Below, piece by piece: positions 47,613 through 59,327 of a stretch of DNA of 64,000 nt. The stretch's first letter is position 1. The number at the start of each line of letters is the position of its first letter. A program made the position numbers and the translations under genes. This stretch comes from Spirometra erinaceieuropaei (taxonomy: Eukaryota; Platyhelminthes; Cestoda; Diphyllobothriidea; Diphyllobothriidae): assembly GCA_902702965.1 (NCBI GenBank), contig CACRXP010000634.1:1-64000 (forward strand), written 5' to 3'. The notes beneath the pieces were generated by a model, which worked only from the letters and a program-made list of their open reading frames with translations, did not search any database and was not told the DNA's origin.

Positions 47613-50600
47613 ATGGCATAACTGAAATCTGCGCAGACGTTTGCCTTCAGTGAAATGCGTTTGTTCAAATTAATCGTTGCATGCTTCTTTGTCAAAAGTT
47701 CCCGTACGTTGAACAAGTGGTCGCTCGTTGCAGCCGATGGAAATTTGCGCAGTAAGTCGCAAACCAACAAACGGTTTACAAATTATCAAGGAATTGACAC
47801 AGTAGTTGTTAAACCGGCAGGAGGAGGATTAAATCTGGTGTTATTGAGGGGGATTCACTCATAAACCCTAGAACAACAACGGTTTTCGTGATGTATGCTA
47901 ACAGTGGCTACCTGTTTTGTGTGCATATGATCATCTCGATTTGCTGATTTGTCACAGACTGCTTGGTGCGATGACGTGCCAATAAAAACAGTATAAAGGG
48001 AAGGTATTATCTTGTCTCGGCGTCCTTTTTATTTTATGTAGTGTTTGAAATGAAGTCTAACTATCCGACATCATGAAATGTAAACAGAAAATCCGAATGA
48101 CGTTTGGACTATGAATAGTTACTTAAATGGAATTGTTGTACAGTATATTAAGGACACGAGGTACTGCAGTCTCCTAAGTGTGTTTTCTTGGCGCCCAGCA
48201 AAGCCTCACTAGCTAAAATAACGAGCGCTATTCCAATTGAGTGGCGATACTCAAACATATTACAATGTTTGTTTAATGAAATGCGCGCTAGAAGGTCTTT
48301 TTCCCACGGTTCTGAAAACGGTTGTTCTATTTTCCTTACGTATGGCTTCTTGTGCGTTCAAACTTTTCCCGGAATGAACACGGGCGTTTATGTGTGCCGT
48401 TATTAAAATGCCATATACTTATCACGAAATGTTCAAACATCTAACTGTCATCGGAAACGCGCGAACACGTAACCCTCGATTTAATTAAAAGTCATGTAAA
48501 AAGCTTATCTTCAAGGCTCACACAGGAATCAAAAGCCTCCTTAGGTGTGTACTTGCCTCAAACCCCGACAAATACCTCGCTAAAAAATTCTTTATTTCGG
48601 CAATAATAGAAAGAATACGTACAGAAACGTCAAACACACTTAGCACGTTTAATACGAAACCGATGCTCACCGTATTATTGTATCTTAAGTTTATTACAGT
48701 AATCAGCAGGCGTCACACAGAAAACCATGTTAGTTTTCAACCAACGTTTGCACCGGCTAGTCGATATAGGGGAAACAGGCCTCCCTCTAACTCAAAGAGC
48801 CCATGTTTGTAATGCAAAACCATATAATATATAGCAATTAAAAATCAAAGGAAGATAAATGCATGCGTTTTGAATGGAATCTAGCCAACAGTTGAACATA
48901 TTGACGACATGAACGTAGACGTTGTTACCGACGACAGTAATAGACACCTTAACCTGTTCAATCAACGGTAATCTTGTCCGCCTGCTAAGTACCAATAATC
49001 CGAACATGAATTCAGTGCATAACTTTTGGTTTTGTATCAAAAGAACGTGCATGCACAGTATGGAAAAATTAAGGAGTTCCGAAACTCGAATGATTAAATC
49101 ATAAACATGGGCGTCCCACAGACAACATTTCTCTGAAATGTGCAGCAGTAAGTCAAAAAGCTGCATTTTTGTCGTTTTACCGGCCGAAATCCTCTACTTT
49201 GAATGCCATCTCACTGATTTGTTAAGCCATTATTGATGCAACACAGCGTAGATGTAGAAATAACGCAGCTTTGGCAAAAACATCCACTGAGTTGGTCCAC
49301 TGAAATGGGTGGTCAAGATTACTTGCTTGAACGCCCCATGACGCAAGGTAATGGCCATTTGCTAACAATTTCCTTAAATTACAGCATTGCTGATAACCTC
49401 ATAAACTTAAGAAAATTGTCCGATCTGCTTGTTCGTCCCGTATAAATTTGCAATCAAAGGACAAGTTCTCCGCGTGGACTATAAATATGACGAAGAAACG
49501 CCCATTTTACTCGCTATTATTTTCTCGAAGCCGTGGTAGTCAGCTTGCCGATTCAAGTATTCAGCAACACCATTCAGAGTAGGGCCGTAACTAGAACAAG
49601 GGCATCTTGGTATATCTGAAGACAAAAAAAATCACGTTATTATTCTTGTAGATTTAGATAATTTTCATTAATATATTTACCGACACATTTGGTTAACCTA
49701 AACTGTCAAATGTTGGTATTGTGCTTAACTTTCTTTAGTTGGAGGTGGTTGGTCTTATGCCCTATGCGCCCTGTGCAAACGCCATTGAGTTTGTGGCAGT
49801 TCATAAAGCATAAACTTAACTAGGATGCCTTTTTGCATGTTGTTTTGCAATGCATGCCTTTTTGATAAGTGTTCAAAGGATTAATCACGTCTGTTCATAT
49901 GGTATGAGCTGTGGTGCCTGTGATCCCCGTTCGATCGCGCGGCTAAAAGTGCTTGTCTCTAGAGAAGATAAAAAAATTTAACCTAGTAGGTTGGAGTTTA
50001 CCGGAGATGAAAATTTACAAAACGAGACGATGGAGGCCAGTAAATGTATAATTCTTACATGAAAATTATTAATAAGTTAAATAATATAAATAACTGGTGG
50101 TGCTGTCGACATGAAATTGGTATATAAGATAAATTACGTAAAGTCTAGATGTGTAGGACGCCGCAGACATATAATCCAGCAGAATGTACAGATATCAAAA
50201 GTATATGAATTTCCGTTCATTATAAGTCTGATTTTCGCCTATCGTATGATCTTCGCTAGTTGAAGGTGCAGTCAATTACTATGGATGCTCTCGCAAAGAA
50301 ATTAGTCTCAAACGTGTGCTTATTACATGAAAATGGGTCCAGCGTCCGCAAAAATGAGTCCACTTACCAAAGACAATTACAATGAATGGATGGACTGCAC
50401 ACTAACGCATTTATTCTCAGTTATGGATGTAACCGAAATAGGCCAAAACTGGAACCTTACGTTAAACATTCTCAGGATGTAAAGTGCTCGAAGACCCACT
50501 GAACGCATGGAAAACGTCTTTTGGTGTCGGTTGACGTTTAATAAGTCGGAAAGGATTATTACGGTGTTAAAATTATATCTTGTGGTGATTACTCTTAACT

Positions 50601-50940
50601 CATCTCTTTGCATGATCAGTCGTAGGGTAAATATGTCAGTGATCTTCGGATTGCGACACCCGTCTACGTTTGTTGTGATCCCATGATTACCAAACGCTGC
50701 GGTTTAGGACGTCTGACGTACAAATGTCAATCGATCATTTATGGCGGATTATGAGTCGTGATGCAGACCTACAGATTTTACAATCGGAAATAGTACTTTG
50801 TGTGTAATGAATAAAGTCCTTTCCAATATGGAAGCGACTAGGTGATGCGGTTATCAGGATGTGATTGCTGAATTAAGCACAAGCAAGTGGAAGTATCCGC
50901 TGCGTCAGTCGGTGGCTCTGTGCGCGACAATCTGTTAGCT
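47613..50940. other. Noncoding stretch
   Basis: Open frames at 47655-47864 (+, leader-like start MRLFKLIVACFFVKSS) and 48792-49166 (-) have no partner exon, domain or copy elsewhere. Nothing else is supported. Confidence 0.4.
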
Positions 50941-50951
50941 GTTAATTATAA

Positions 50952-52102
50952 ATGTCTAAATATCTAGGGAAGATAAGGACAACGGTCTACCGTAAGGCAA
51001 CTAACACCAGGCGAATCCTCCACTTCAAGAGCAACCACCCCGTTGGTCACAAACGCAGTTGTGTCAGGACCCTCTTCCAACGCGTTCAAACACACTGCAG
51101 CGACGACAATGGGAGGAAGGAGGAGATTAAGTACTTGCTCGCCCTATTTAAAACCAACGGTTATCCCAAGTCCTTCATACGCAAGTGTCTTAAGAAGCCC
51201 AACCCTGAGCGGTTGGATGAATAAAACCCGAAATGTTGGCTCGCAATCCCTTATGTGAAAAACGTGTCAGAGGCGACGGCAAGAATCCTGAAGCCTTTCG
51301 GGATCGGAGTGTTTCATAAGCCAGAGTCTACAATCAGACAGCAAATAATGAGACCCAAAGACCTGCTACCGGTGACAGAACAATCAGCGGTGGTCTACAG
51401 CATACCATGCCAAAACTGTGATGCAAGGTATGTTGGTGAAACGGGCAAACGTCTTGGCACAAGATTGCATGAACACCAGCTTGCAATCAACCGCAAGGAG
51501 AAGCTGTCTATGGTTTATGGCCACGTCAAACAGCAGAACCACAATTTCGCCTTTGAAAAGGCAAGGGTAATCGGCCGGGCCAATGATAAGATGGCCAGAC
51601 TGGTGCTCGAAAGTTGGTCCTCGACTGGCACAACAGAGCCATAGATCTGCATCCCGCCTATCAGGCGCTACGTACAAGGCTCGAGTCAGTGCGGACAAGG
51701 CCATCAGGACAGTCGAGCAAAGTGACGCGTGGCCGACAGCCGATGTCAGCAGAAAGTGGGAGAGAAGCCGGCCGGGGATCATGTGACCAGCATGCGACGC
51801 CACCTCACCGCAACACCCACGAGGCTGAGATCAACTCACATGAGCCCCAACAACTGTTCAGTCCGTTGAGTGACGAGGGGGAGGCTGACAAACATGCTGG
51901 CTTACCAACAATTACGACGGCCGAAAAGGGGCCATTAGTGGCAGGAGCCCACCGGCGTTGTTCGCCAAAAGAAGCGAAGAGACGAATCCCAGGAATAAGT
52001 CTTGAAGACGGAGACACGATCGCTAGGACAAGAACTTTATTAGCCGGACGTTTCGGATTTCTGCTCGAATCCATTATCAGAGACAACAGCAGATACATGT
52101 GA
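50952..52102 (+). pseudogene. Penelope-like element: linker and GIY-YIG endonuclease
   Basis: 50952-51224 reads KIRTTVYRKATNTRRILHFK, HPVGHKRSCVRTLFQRVQTH and YLLALFKTNGYPKSFI, the stretch just C-terminal to the RT in Penelope elements. After one in-frame TAA (51222-51224) the same frame continues 51255-51644 with FGIGVFHKPESTIRQQIM and the endonuclease core SIPCQNCDARYVGETGKRLG (GIY-YIG counterpart), RLHEHQLAINR and NHNFAFEKARVIGR. A frameshift near 51615-51645 moves the C-terminal part (HNRAIDLHPAYQALRTRL) to the frame 51614-52102. The RT itself is missing (5' truncation). This is a better preserved and different sequence from the copy at 6.9-8.3 kb. Confidence 0.85.
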
Positions 52103-52300
52103 TTTACGCACAAGGGCTGCAGTATTTATACGATGCAGTGGCCATGCTACCTCATACATATGAACATTCACGGCTCCCCCCATCATCCGGGATCGTTGCA
52201 TTTGGTAAGCTAATTGTTTGATGGCCGACATTCGTGTCGTTAATTGCTGCAATTTCATCACGTGCGTTGGGTGTTGGGGTGATGTTTGCTCGACCGCTGT
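52103..52300 (+). mobile_element. Penelope 3' UTR
   Basis: Continues the element at 50952-52102 and matches 10800-10990 (shared ACACGATCG, TTAATTGCTGCAATTTCATC, GTGATG). It ends near 52300, where sequence of family-2 unit copy II begins, so the element is inserted next to or inside that unit. Confidence 0.7.
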
Positions 52301-54950
52301 GCTTAGACTTAATTTTTATTGAAAGAAACATGACGTAACATCTGTCGGTTTATTTCTCTTTGCCCAATGGAGAAGCAAATTCTACGTATGCACTCGGACG
52401 GCTAAACATACTAGCCTTTGTTTTGCTATACCTCGGTGAGCGTTTGGGAGGAGCATGCAATACGCGTGCACAACCGGCCGAATGGCTTTGAATGTTGACG
52501 TACATATGCCTACACCTCTGCGTTGTGTAAATAATATCTATCGTTTAACTACGCGTAGATTAAAATTAAAATTTCCTGGTGATCTTTTATGGGTGAGGCC
52601 AAAGGTTTCACCGCAACGCAGTTGTTGCCCATGGTCAGATAGCATGTAATAAACTCGAATTAAGTCAAAAAAATTTACCGCTAACATAAATAAAAAAATT
52701 TGAACCGTTTTTGTACTTATGTGAAAGCACAATTATACTGAAGACAGTCAACAGACGTAAACCATAAGGAACCACAATTTGCTTGGTAACACAGAATAAT
52801 GTCCAAAGACGATATTTACAAGGCATTTACGAAGGCCTTACCAAGCAAACAAATATATAATAAAGATCATGCTCGTCACCGAAAGCAAGGATGCCCTCTT
52901 CTCCTGCCCCATAATATATTCCCCGAGTATTGTGATAACGGAGTTTATCTTTCCAAGATGCAGATGCCATCTTCAGCATTATAGGAAATGTCAACTTCCA
53001 GCTGCAGCGGGGCATAATTTATCAATTTTGTAACTCGAATAACTGATGACAGAGCCTACTCTTCATAATAAGCATTCAGTTAGAAAAATGAGAACGTCTC
53101 TTTCGCTCGCAGGAAGTGCCACGGATGAATCTAAAGCCGGTTTTCTCGATAGGGATTATAGATTTCTCATCCGGTTTAGAGGCACTAAAGGCAGAAGAGC
53201 AGGTGCCAGACTGTAAACCTGCCTTTTAGCTAGTATAGCAACACGGGATTGTAAATGTTACTTTGGAGAAGTCACACTTACTGCAGAGAAAGTGACCGTC
53301 CTACGCCAGTATCACTATGCGTTTTGATAAACTGCAAATTCATCATTTTTATCTCTGGAATGTTTTACGGATAGGTGATCCGTCCGCCATGTTAATTTTC
53401 AGTTGTTGATGCAGCAACGCGAAATTCAGTTTAACTTGCACTCGACAGACATCGCCATGAGAGGATCTGGATAGATACTATTAGCGGGAAACATAACGTT
53501 AATGGGGAACAACAGTTTTTCATACACTTGTACCACGCCCTATCAACAATGACGTAATTCGCATTTACCGAGCAAATACAGCTTGCCTTCTGCGTACAAA
53601 TAGACAATGCTGGAATGTATGAGTAAAAGTAAAAAGAAAGGATGTATCGCGTTGACAATCTTACTAGGGACCATAACGACATATCAGAAGTGTAAGACTT
53701 TCTATTCTTGCAGATGCATGAATCAACCAGCAGCCCTTTTTCCCATCAGGGCGACCATAGATGGTAATGTTGAGCAAAAGCCATGTATCTATCCTGGTCA
53801 TTTTTGAGCTATGGGCACACTATACACACCCTAAATGCTTAAAAACGTAACATATCAATTTCCGGGTATGTAGGATGACAGACATCACTGCAAAGTAGGA
53901 CACCTTTCACATTGTTCCGAAAAGAAATACGCTTTAGTAGAGGGGGATGGCAAGTTATGTGTTCAAGTTCGATACGATTGCGGAGTGAACAGTATAGGTG
54001 AAAAAAATCATTTGAGGCATAACTCGTTGTGAAACAACCTATTTAAGGGCGGCAAGTACTATGAACGACCGCTTATTTCAGCATGTTAACAAGAACTTAC
54101 AGCAGCTGACCTGACAGGACATGTTCTCTTTTTGTGCGCACGTGAACGGATGGTTTACTTAGCCTAAGTGCGGTTACTCGATGCATACGCAAATATTTCT
54201 GCATCATACAAAGAAGGTTTTGGTATAAACAACCAAGTTCTACGTCTGTTGCAACACTGTTTCTTGCCTGACTGTTTTTTCCACAGTGAACACTCTGCGC
54301 TTCTTACTCCGCTATTTATTGAATGCTTTCTGCTCGCTTAAATTTGTTGGAGAATAGTTGGCCATTTCACAACGTTGTTGAGCCCGAGGAAGGAGGGTTG
54401 GTGTCATTTACGCAAACTGCTGTTGTCTTTATACGATGAAACAACAAACGAATACACTCACTCGGCATCTACGCTACCACCAAGACAGGAATATCCAGAA
54501 GCGTCACATCAGAGGCTTGGCATTTTAAGAAAAATAATAATCCGTGCTACGTGCTTCTAAGGAGAAGAAAAAAAGTCGTGCACCGGACTTACGAAATGAG
54601 TCAAATTGATATTGCTTAAATTCACTAAGACAACTAAGGTCTCTAAACATTGCCTTTTTAAAGGGCGCATGTATAACTCATTAAAAATATGAGTTTTATA
54701 TACGATCATAATGCTATAAATACGAACATTAGTTCGCTGACTTATTTGCGAAAGTGGGTCGAGATATCATTAAGATAATGAAGTCCACAAATACAATAAT
54801 ACCGTCATCATCTTCCAGGAATCTAGGCAATTCGGGTAATAAACGACCTTAAAAATTAATTCATCAAGATCCACCGAACAGTTGGTTTAGAAAATGTCTG
54901 GAGTGCATGTAGCGGAGTGATCGAAATTTCTAAACTTAAAATACTTCCAA
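52301..54950 (+). repeat. Family-2 unit, copy II
   Basis: Aligns with 61300-63290 (copy III) and, from 53280 on, with 11211-12900 (copy I). The shared landmarks are in the same order: CTAGCCTTTGTTTTGCTATA, TTTATCAATT, TTGATAAACTGCAAAT, CACTCGACAGACATCGCCAT, GGAACAACAG, CCCATCAGGGCGACCATAGA and CATCATCTTCCAGGAAT. It holds a dead copy of the family-2 gene at its left end; the remaining 2 kb has no recognised exon. Confidence 0.75.
52384..52984 (+). pseudogene. Family-2 secreted-protein gene, broken copy
   Basis: The exon-1 counterpart is 52384-52435 (52 nt, ending TACCTCG|GTGAGC), which encodes ILAFVLLYL like the intact gene at 61381. The initiator ATG has become ACG, however, and no in-frame ATG replaces it. 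The exon-2 counterpart starts after AACACAG near 52795 with an immediate TAA in the expected phase. It then keeps the frame KAFTKALPSKQIYNKDHARH, and an extra C (near 52878) plus a 39-bp deletion shift the rest (CPLLLPHNIF against LFSCPTIYF). At least three independent lesions mark it as a pseudogene. Confidence 0.7.
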
Positions 54951-55554
54951 AATGTGTACTTGCTGTAGACAAACAACCTACCATCTACCATGTTCCCTTG
55001 AGGCCGAAAAATCAGCACATTATATGAGGAGGACTTTTCTTCTTTTCAAATACTGAAAATGCCCACTGGCATTAATAAAACGGAATTTTTCGAAGACATA
55101 TGTGCCTCAAAAGTAACTTATCATGACATCCATGTGTAAAAGATGATTGTGAAATGTTTTGTGGAAGTTAGTATTTCCAGAACGTACAGAATGACGCATA
55201 ACGGTTATGCGCTCAACGCGCATACACTTCCCGACGAAAAAGTACTGTTTTCTTCTGTCGACTCGAATTTATGACTCTTTTCCTAGGCGAGGCTATTTTT
55301 CCAGACTGTATAACCACATAGCAGATTGAACTTCAGCGGTTCTCGGCATATTTTAACCCAAAGGACTACCATAAAGATTAAAAGATACCGAAAACCTATA
55401 TTGTGTATTTTCGCCCTGTCAAAATCCCACTTTAAGAATATCATAAACATCAGAAGAAAAATGATATCCAATAAATGCAACGCCACCGTTATTAAAAGTA
55501 TCCAAAAATGAATTATTGTATCTACATGGTGTCAGCACTTGAGATTGGCGTCGG
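54951..55554. other. Short noncoding interval
   Basis: Overlapping small frames at 55283-55511 on both strands, no domain. Nothing recognised. Confidence 0.4.
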
Positions 55555-56235
55555 CTACGGTTGAGGTAGCGTTAGTGTCAGCGTTTTCTGACAGCATGGG
55601 ACTGGAGTCGATAGTTGCACAGCCATTGCCTCGGCCGGTGTTAGTATCCAATGGCGTAGGCCATCAGAGAAGGTCGCTGACGTCCACTTGACAATCTGAA
55701 ATGCATCCTTGACATCCACTTGCTGTCTCGCATCGACTAAATGTGTGTAAATGAAACTTGCGATCGATAGGATCCCATCTCTCTCTAACCAGTTAGGCAT
55801 AATTTAACGCGCCCTCATTATCAGGCGCCTTGCTGTACGACCACTGTGCCCCGCTCCACAGGAGCAAGTGAATGATTAAACGCACACTGATATGGTCCTT
55901 AACGTTAGTCTGCCTTTACCTCCCAAACATAGGACGTTCGATTTTGTAAAGCGTATGCGTAAATTCGTCGCGGGGAATGTCCTCGTCATAGCCGTATTCA
56001 AGCTCCGTCTGGCTAGTTTGCTCTCTGCGTCCCCCGCAAGAGGCAGTCTCATGAATACACCATTCACAACTGCCGGCTTTTGTCTGCCTTCCCACATATT
56101 TCGGAGTATAAACCTATCAGGGTATCCGTTGTCGGGAAAAGTGTTCCGCGGTTGTTGTGGCGTACTTTTTAAAACCAGTCTTTATGCGTAAACTGGCGAT
56201 TAGTTTTACGTTAAAGACGCAGAATGCGAATGTTA
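55555..56235 (-). pseudogene. Second-lineage Penelope-like element fragment (GIY-YIG part)
   Basis: On the minus strand, from about 56235: DNGYPDRFILRNMWEGR, then VFMRLPLAGDAESKLARRSL, FPATNLRIRFTKSNVL, and, after a gap with stops, LERDGILSIASFIYTHLVDA, DVKDAFQIVKW and TPAEAMAVQL. These are the linker and the C-terminal part of a GIY-YIG Penelope-like protein (typical reading FLRLPFKGD..., AHLVDTNHxVD...AFKII...AEAIAI). The sequence class differs clearly from the copies at 6.9 and 50.9 kb. The YIG core itself (around 55810-55870) is degraded. The RT is absent or unrecognisable upstream. Confidence 0.65.
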
Positions 56236-56529
56236 TGAATCTCTTATGAGGGGAACGACCAGACATGGAGGGTTTATATTCTCATACGGGATTTGTAATT
56301 TGTCGTTGAATGTCTTTAAATATCCAGGTGCCTGCTACGGTTGTCAATCGCTGCTTTTCATAACTAAGGATTTCATATGTCGTGAATCTTTCCTCGAAGG
56401 ACTGATTGACACTCAAATCGTAGCAATGGACATGCTGGAGTAACTGGCTTAGTTTCGATTGATTCGGTTAGCTGCATTTTGCCAGCCACCGTACATTCTT
56501 AACAAGATCGCGAAAACACTATAAACTTA
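56236..56529. other. Interval between Penelope relic and MITE g
   Basis: A plus-strand frame (56246-56443) has no recognisable content. It may be further Penelope sequence on the minus strand, too decayed to identify. Confidence 0.3.
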
Positions 56530-57465
56530 CATTAGGTGAGCTAATTCATTAAATGTCAACCGAAATTCCGAAATGCGTTTTTGTTATGAAGATATAAATT
56601 AAGCAGGTTTGTAAAACTAATCATTCTGCTGTAAAATTACATAGTCATTCAGTTGCCTCAGGACGCCGGCCTTTAAATGAACTTCATTCCGCCTGTATAC
56701 AAAAACTATTTTTGTATTAAGATGCGTACTTACGTAGAATGTATATTTCTGTCTGATTTTCACTGCCCCTAAAGGTCCAATTATAGTTCATGGACAACAT
56801 ACAAAGAAATGTCCATTTTTTTACGTATTCAGTAGAACATCCCGTCTTTCTTCAATTTTATAGTTGAAGATTAGGCATAATTCGGTTTTAAAATAGTTCT
56901 TTATAGGAAAGCTTTTTCATACCGTGAAATGATCGCTCATAAAACGCCATGTCTTTGTGTTTACCAATGCGACTTGTAAAGTTAACAATATGGATCAAAT
57001 CCAACGTCAAATTTTATAAACCCGATATGCAGAAAAATGTGTGGAAACCCTGAACGCAAGTGTGGCGGCAGAGCGGATTCAAAACTATTCGGAGATTGGA
57101 AAGGTCTTTACAAGCTAAATAATGCCATTCCTTCGTGCACAAGTTAAAGGAGATGTAAGGGTCTATCAAATAAGCGAAAACATGAATATTTTTATGCATG
57201 CTTTTCATAAAATATAATTAGACATTTAGAGGCAATGAAAACCAATGAGAAAAATGCCCTCAACACAAGTAGTCATTTTTACAAAGATAGGTTTTGCATG
57301 CAGGCGCAAGGAATTTTCTTTGAAAGCCCACATCATGCGGCAACTGAATTATTAACAATTTTACTCCAGAATTATTAGTTTTGCAAAACTACCTAGTGAA
57401 TATTTTCTAAACAAAAAAGTATTTCGGAATTTCAGTTGAAATTTCATAAGTAACCCCACCTACTC
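56530..57465 (+). mobile_element. MITE copy g (upstream of gene F)
   Basis: A 936-bp copy with TA on both sides: left TTA|CATTAGGTGAGCTAATTCAT, right ACCTACTC|TAG. Arms and centre are in the same order as copy a, with small deletions in the centre (about 57010-57060). It ends 244 bp before the start codon of gene F, so it may contribute to that gene's 5' flank. Noncoding. Confidence 0.8.
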
Positions 57466-57709
57466 TAGTACTTTATCTGACTGCCAGTAACCCTGAAAGC
57501 TGAATTCGTATTTGCAATCATCACTTGACGTAGTTTAGGGTACAGAGAAACAGATTTCTATGAGCCGATTTTTTATGTCAGACACACCTGCCTATGCACC
57601 TGTCAACCCGCGTGGCCAATGATTCTACGAGAGTTTAGTTGCTTGTCTGGTTGGTAACTTAAGCTACAGTAGTATATTAATTGAAAAATCACGTTACTGT
57701 GACAAAGAA

Positions 57710-58649
57710 ATGAATCTTCTGATTGTGCTCTACATCTTACTTCATTGCGCAGAATCCTGCTTCTTCATAAACAGTAAATGGCATTTCAAATTTACATAGT
57801 GTACCAATCCATTAAAAACCCTGCATAAGAGACATCCATTATCATATAAATCTGAATATTTCCATTATCATACCATTTGACCATTGTAAACTGTTTTAAT
57901 AAATAGTTTCTCAGTAATAGCCACAAATTTTGAACAAATCATTCTTCGTTTATCTTTTTAATAATTCCTTAAATATTTCTGCCCCAAGAAATACCCAAAT
58001 GTCCGAGACACGGCTACAATATCATCCTCGATGACGTCGCTATGTATTTGGCACGTCAGGCTTATCGTTCGGGCTTTGAGAGAAAGGTTTTCCTTTTTGG
58101 GAATTCGCGTTTGAAACTGAAAGTGCTCATTGACCGGGCATCCCTACACTTCACATGCACATTTATACGAGACGTAGCGCCCGCCAACTACCTACAGTAC
58201 GCATGCCGATCACCTTTTCCTGAAGCCAAATTACATATTGACAAGCAAGTAAGTTGACAAGCGAAAAAGACTTTCTCGTACGAGTCTCTCTTAATTGTAT
58301 TTGGTACGACAAACACATTATTATAATCGACTTGTTTTTACATTAGGAACTGTTATCGCAAATGTTTACTGACATGTGGAGATCAGTAGGATATTTTCTC
58401 TTCGATCTACCTGACTTGACTTTGGACGTGACTCTCGATATCACTTATTGGGGAAAGGAATTTAACACGCCAAATAAGATTCGACTGTCCTCCCTCCAAT
58501 TTTTCACCTCACCAACAAATGCTACTGTGCGCATTGATGAAGGCATAGACCCCATTTTATTAGCTTTGCTAAAAGTGCCTTCTACTAACTTTTACAAATT
58601 TCTGAAAAGGGGTCTTTTGGATACTCATTACAACGAATGTCTTCAATAA
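57710..58649 (+). CDS. TYW-family secreted protein, member F (intact, 3 exons)
   Basis: Exons 57710-57773 (64 nt), 57989-58248 (260 nt) and 58347-58649 (303 nt) encode 208 aa. The leader is MNLLIVLYILLHCAESCF with donor AACA|GTAAAT. Intron 1 is 215 nt and ends GCCCCAAG. Exon 2 reads KIPKCPRHGYNIILDDVAMY, FTCTFIRDVAPANYLQYAC, with donor CAA|GTAAGT. Exon 3 follows TTTTTACATTAG and has DVTLDITYWGKEFNTPNKIR, SSLQFF, sequon NAT, TNFYKFLKRGLLD and terminal ECLQ. Exon 2 is one codon longer than in the other members. All four shared cysteines are present. With the poly(A) signal 50 bp downstream and MITE g just upstream, the whole gene fits in about 1 kb. Function unknown; secretion inferred from the leader. 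Confidence 0.8.
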
Positions 58650-58696
58650 CTGTGAGCGTGGAGAAGCATTTCGTGGTAAGAAGTCGACTGTTTTGC

Positions 58697-58702
58697 AATA
58701 AA
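58697..58702 (+). terminator. Poly(A) signal of gene F
   Basis: AATAAA about 48 bp after the stop codon of gene F, within TTTTGCAATAAAGAT. It is consistent with a very short 3' UTR. Confidence 0.55.
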
Positions 58703-58734
58703 GATATACGAAACCCTTCTGTATTTTGATATTT

Positions 58735-59327
58735 GGCTTCTAAATTCTGTACATTTAAGGCAAATCGGTCGACCAAACGCTACAGATATATACTCGATTT
58801 TTACGAAAGAGTCATTGGGCTGTCTAATGTGAAACCGTTCAAGATGTAATGGCGTCCTCCTGTTTTTAATCGGATTCCATATCTTCAGATCACCAGCAAA
58901 CATTATTTTTTTGGAGGTCAGACAATCTAGGCAATCGTTCACATATATAAATATTACAATGGGACCCAAAACGCTCTCCTGCGGACCCGATTGTGAACGG
59001 TTTCTCACTCCAATTTGGCTCTTATGGTCATCAAACGCTGACAGCGGCCTTTTGTGGATGTCGGCAAACCATTTGAATAGGTTACAAGTCACACCCATAA
59101 GGCGCAATTTTCATACGAGTCGTCTGTGTGGTATTTCTGTTAAAGGCTTTGCAGAAGTCAGTGTAGGCAGCAGCTGCTGTTGATATGAGCAGTTTGTTGA
59201 GACAGGATCTACCGCGTATAAAATAAATAGAACGAAATAATTTTATTAAGGAGCCATCAGGGTCCTTTAAAAACAAGTAAAAATATATTTTCTTATGAAT
59301 TTTACACGAGCTAAGCAGACTTACCAC
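58735..59327 (-). pseudogene. CR1-like reverse transcriptase fragment
   Basis: Two overlapping minus-strand frames read YTDFCKAFNRNTTQ (counterpart of YIDLKEAFDSVPH), CNLFKWFADIHKRPLSAF, SGPQESVLGPIVIFIYVNDC and KKIMFAGDLKIWNPIKNRR. It is the palm region of the same RT class as the element at 1.8-2.8 kb, but old. The first Asp of FADD is Gly, GVPQGS has become GPQES, and a frameshift falls near 59090. It lies tail-to-tail with gene F and starts just past its poly(A) signal. Confidence 0.8.

Noticed and set aside
53607..53807. Possible third exon of the family-2 gene (acceptor-like TTCTTGCAG at 53714)
   Set aside because: The acceptor AG is not conserved in copy III (62666-62676 reads TTTTACAC) and the intact gene already ends with a stop in exon 2.
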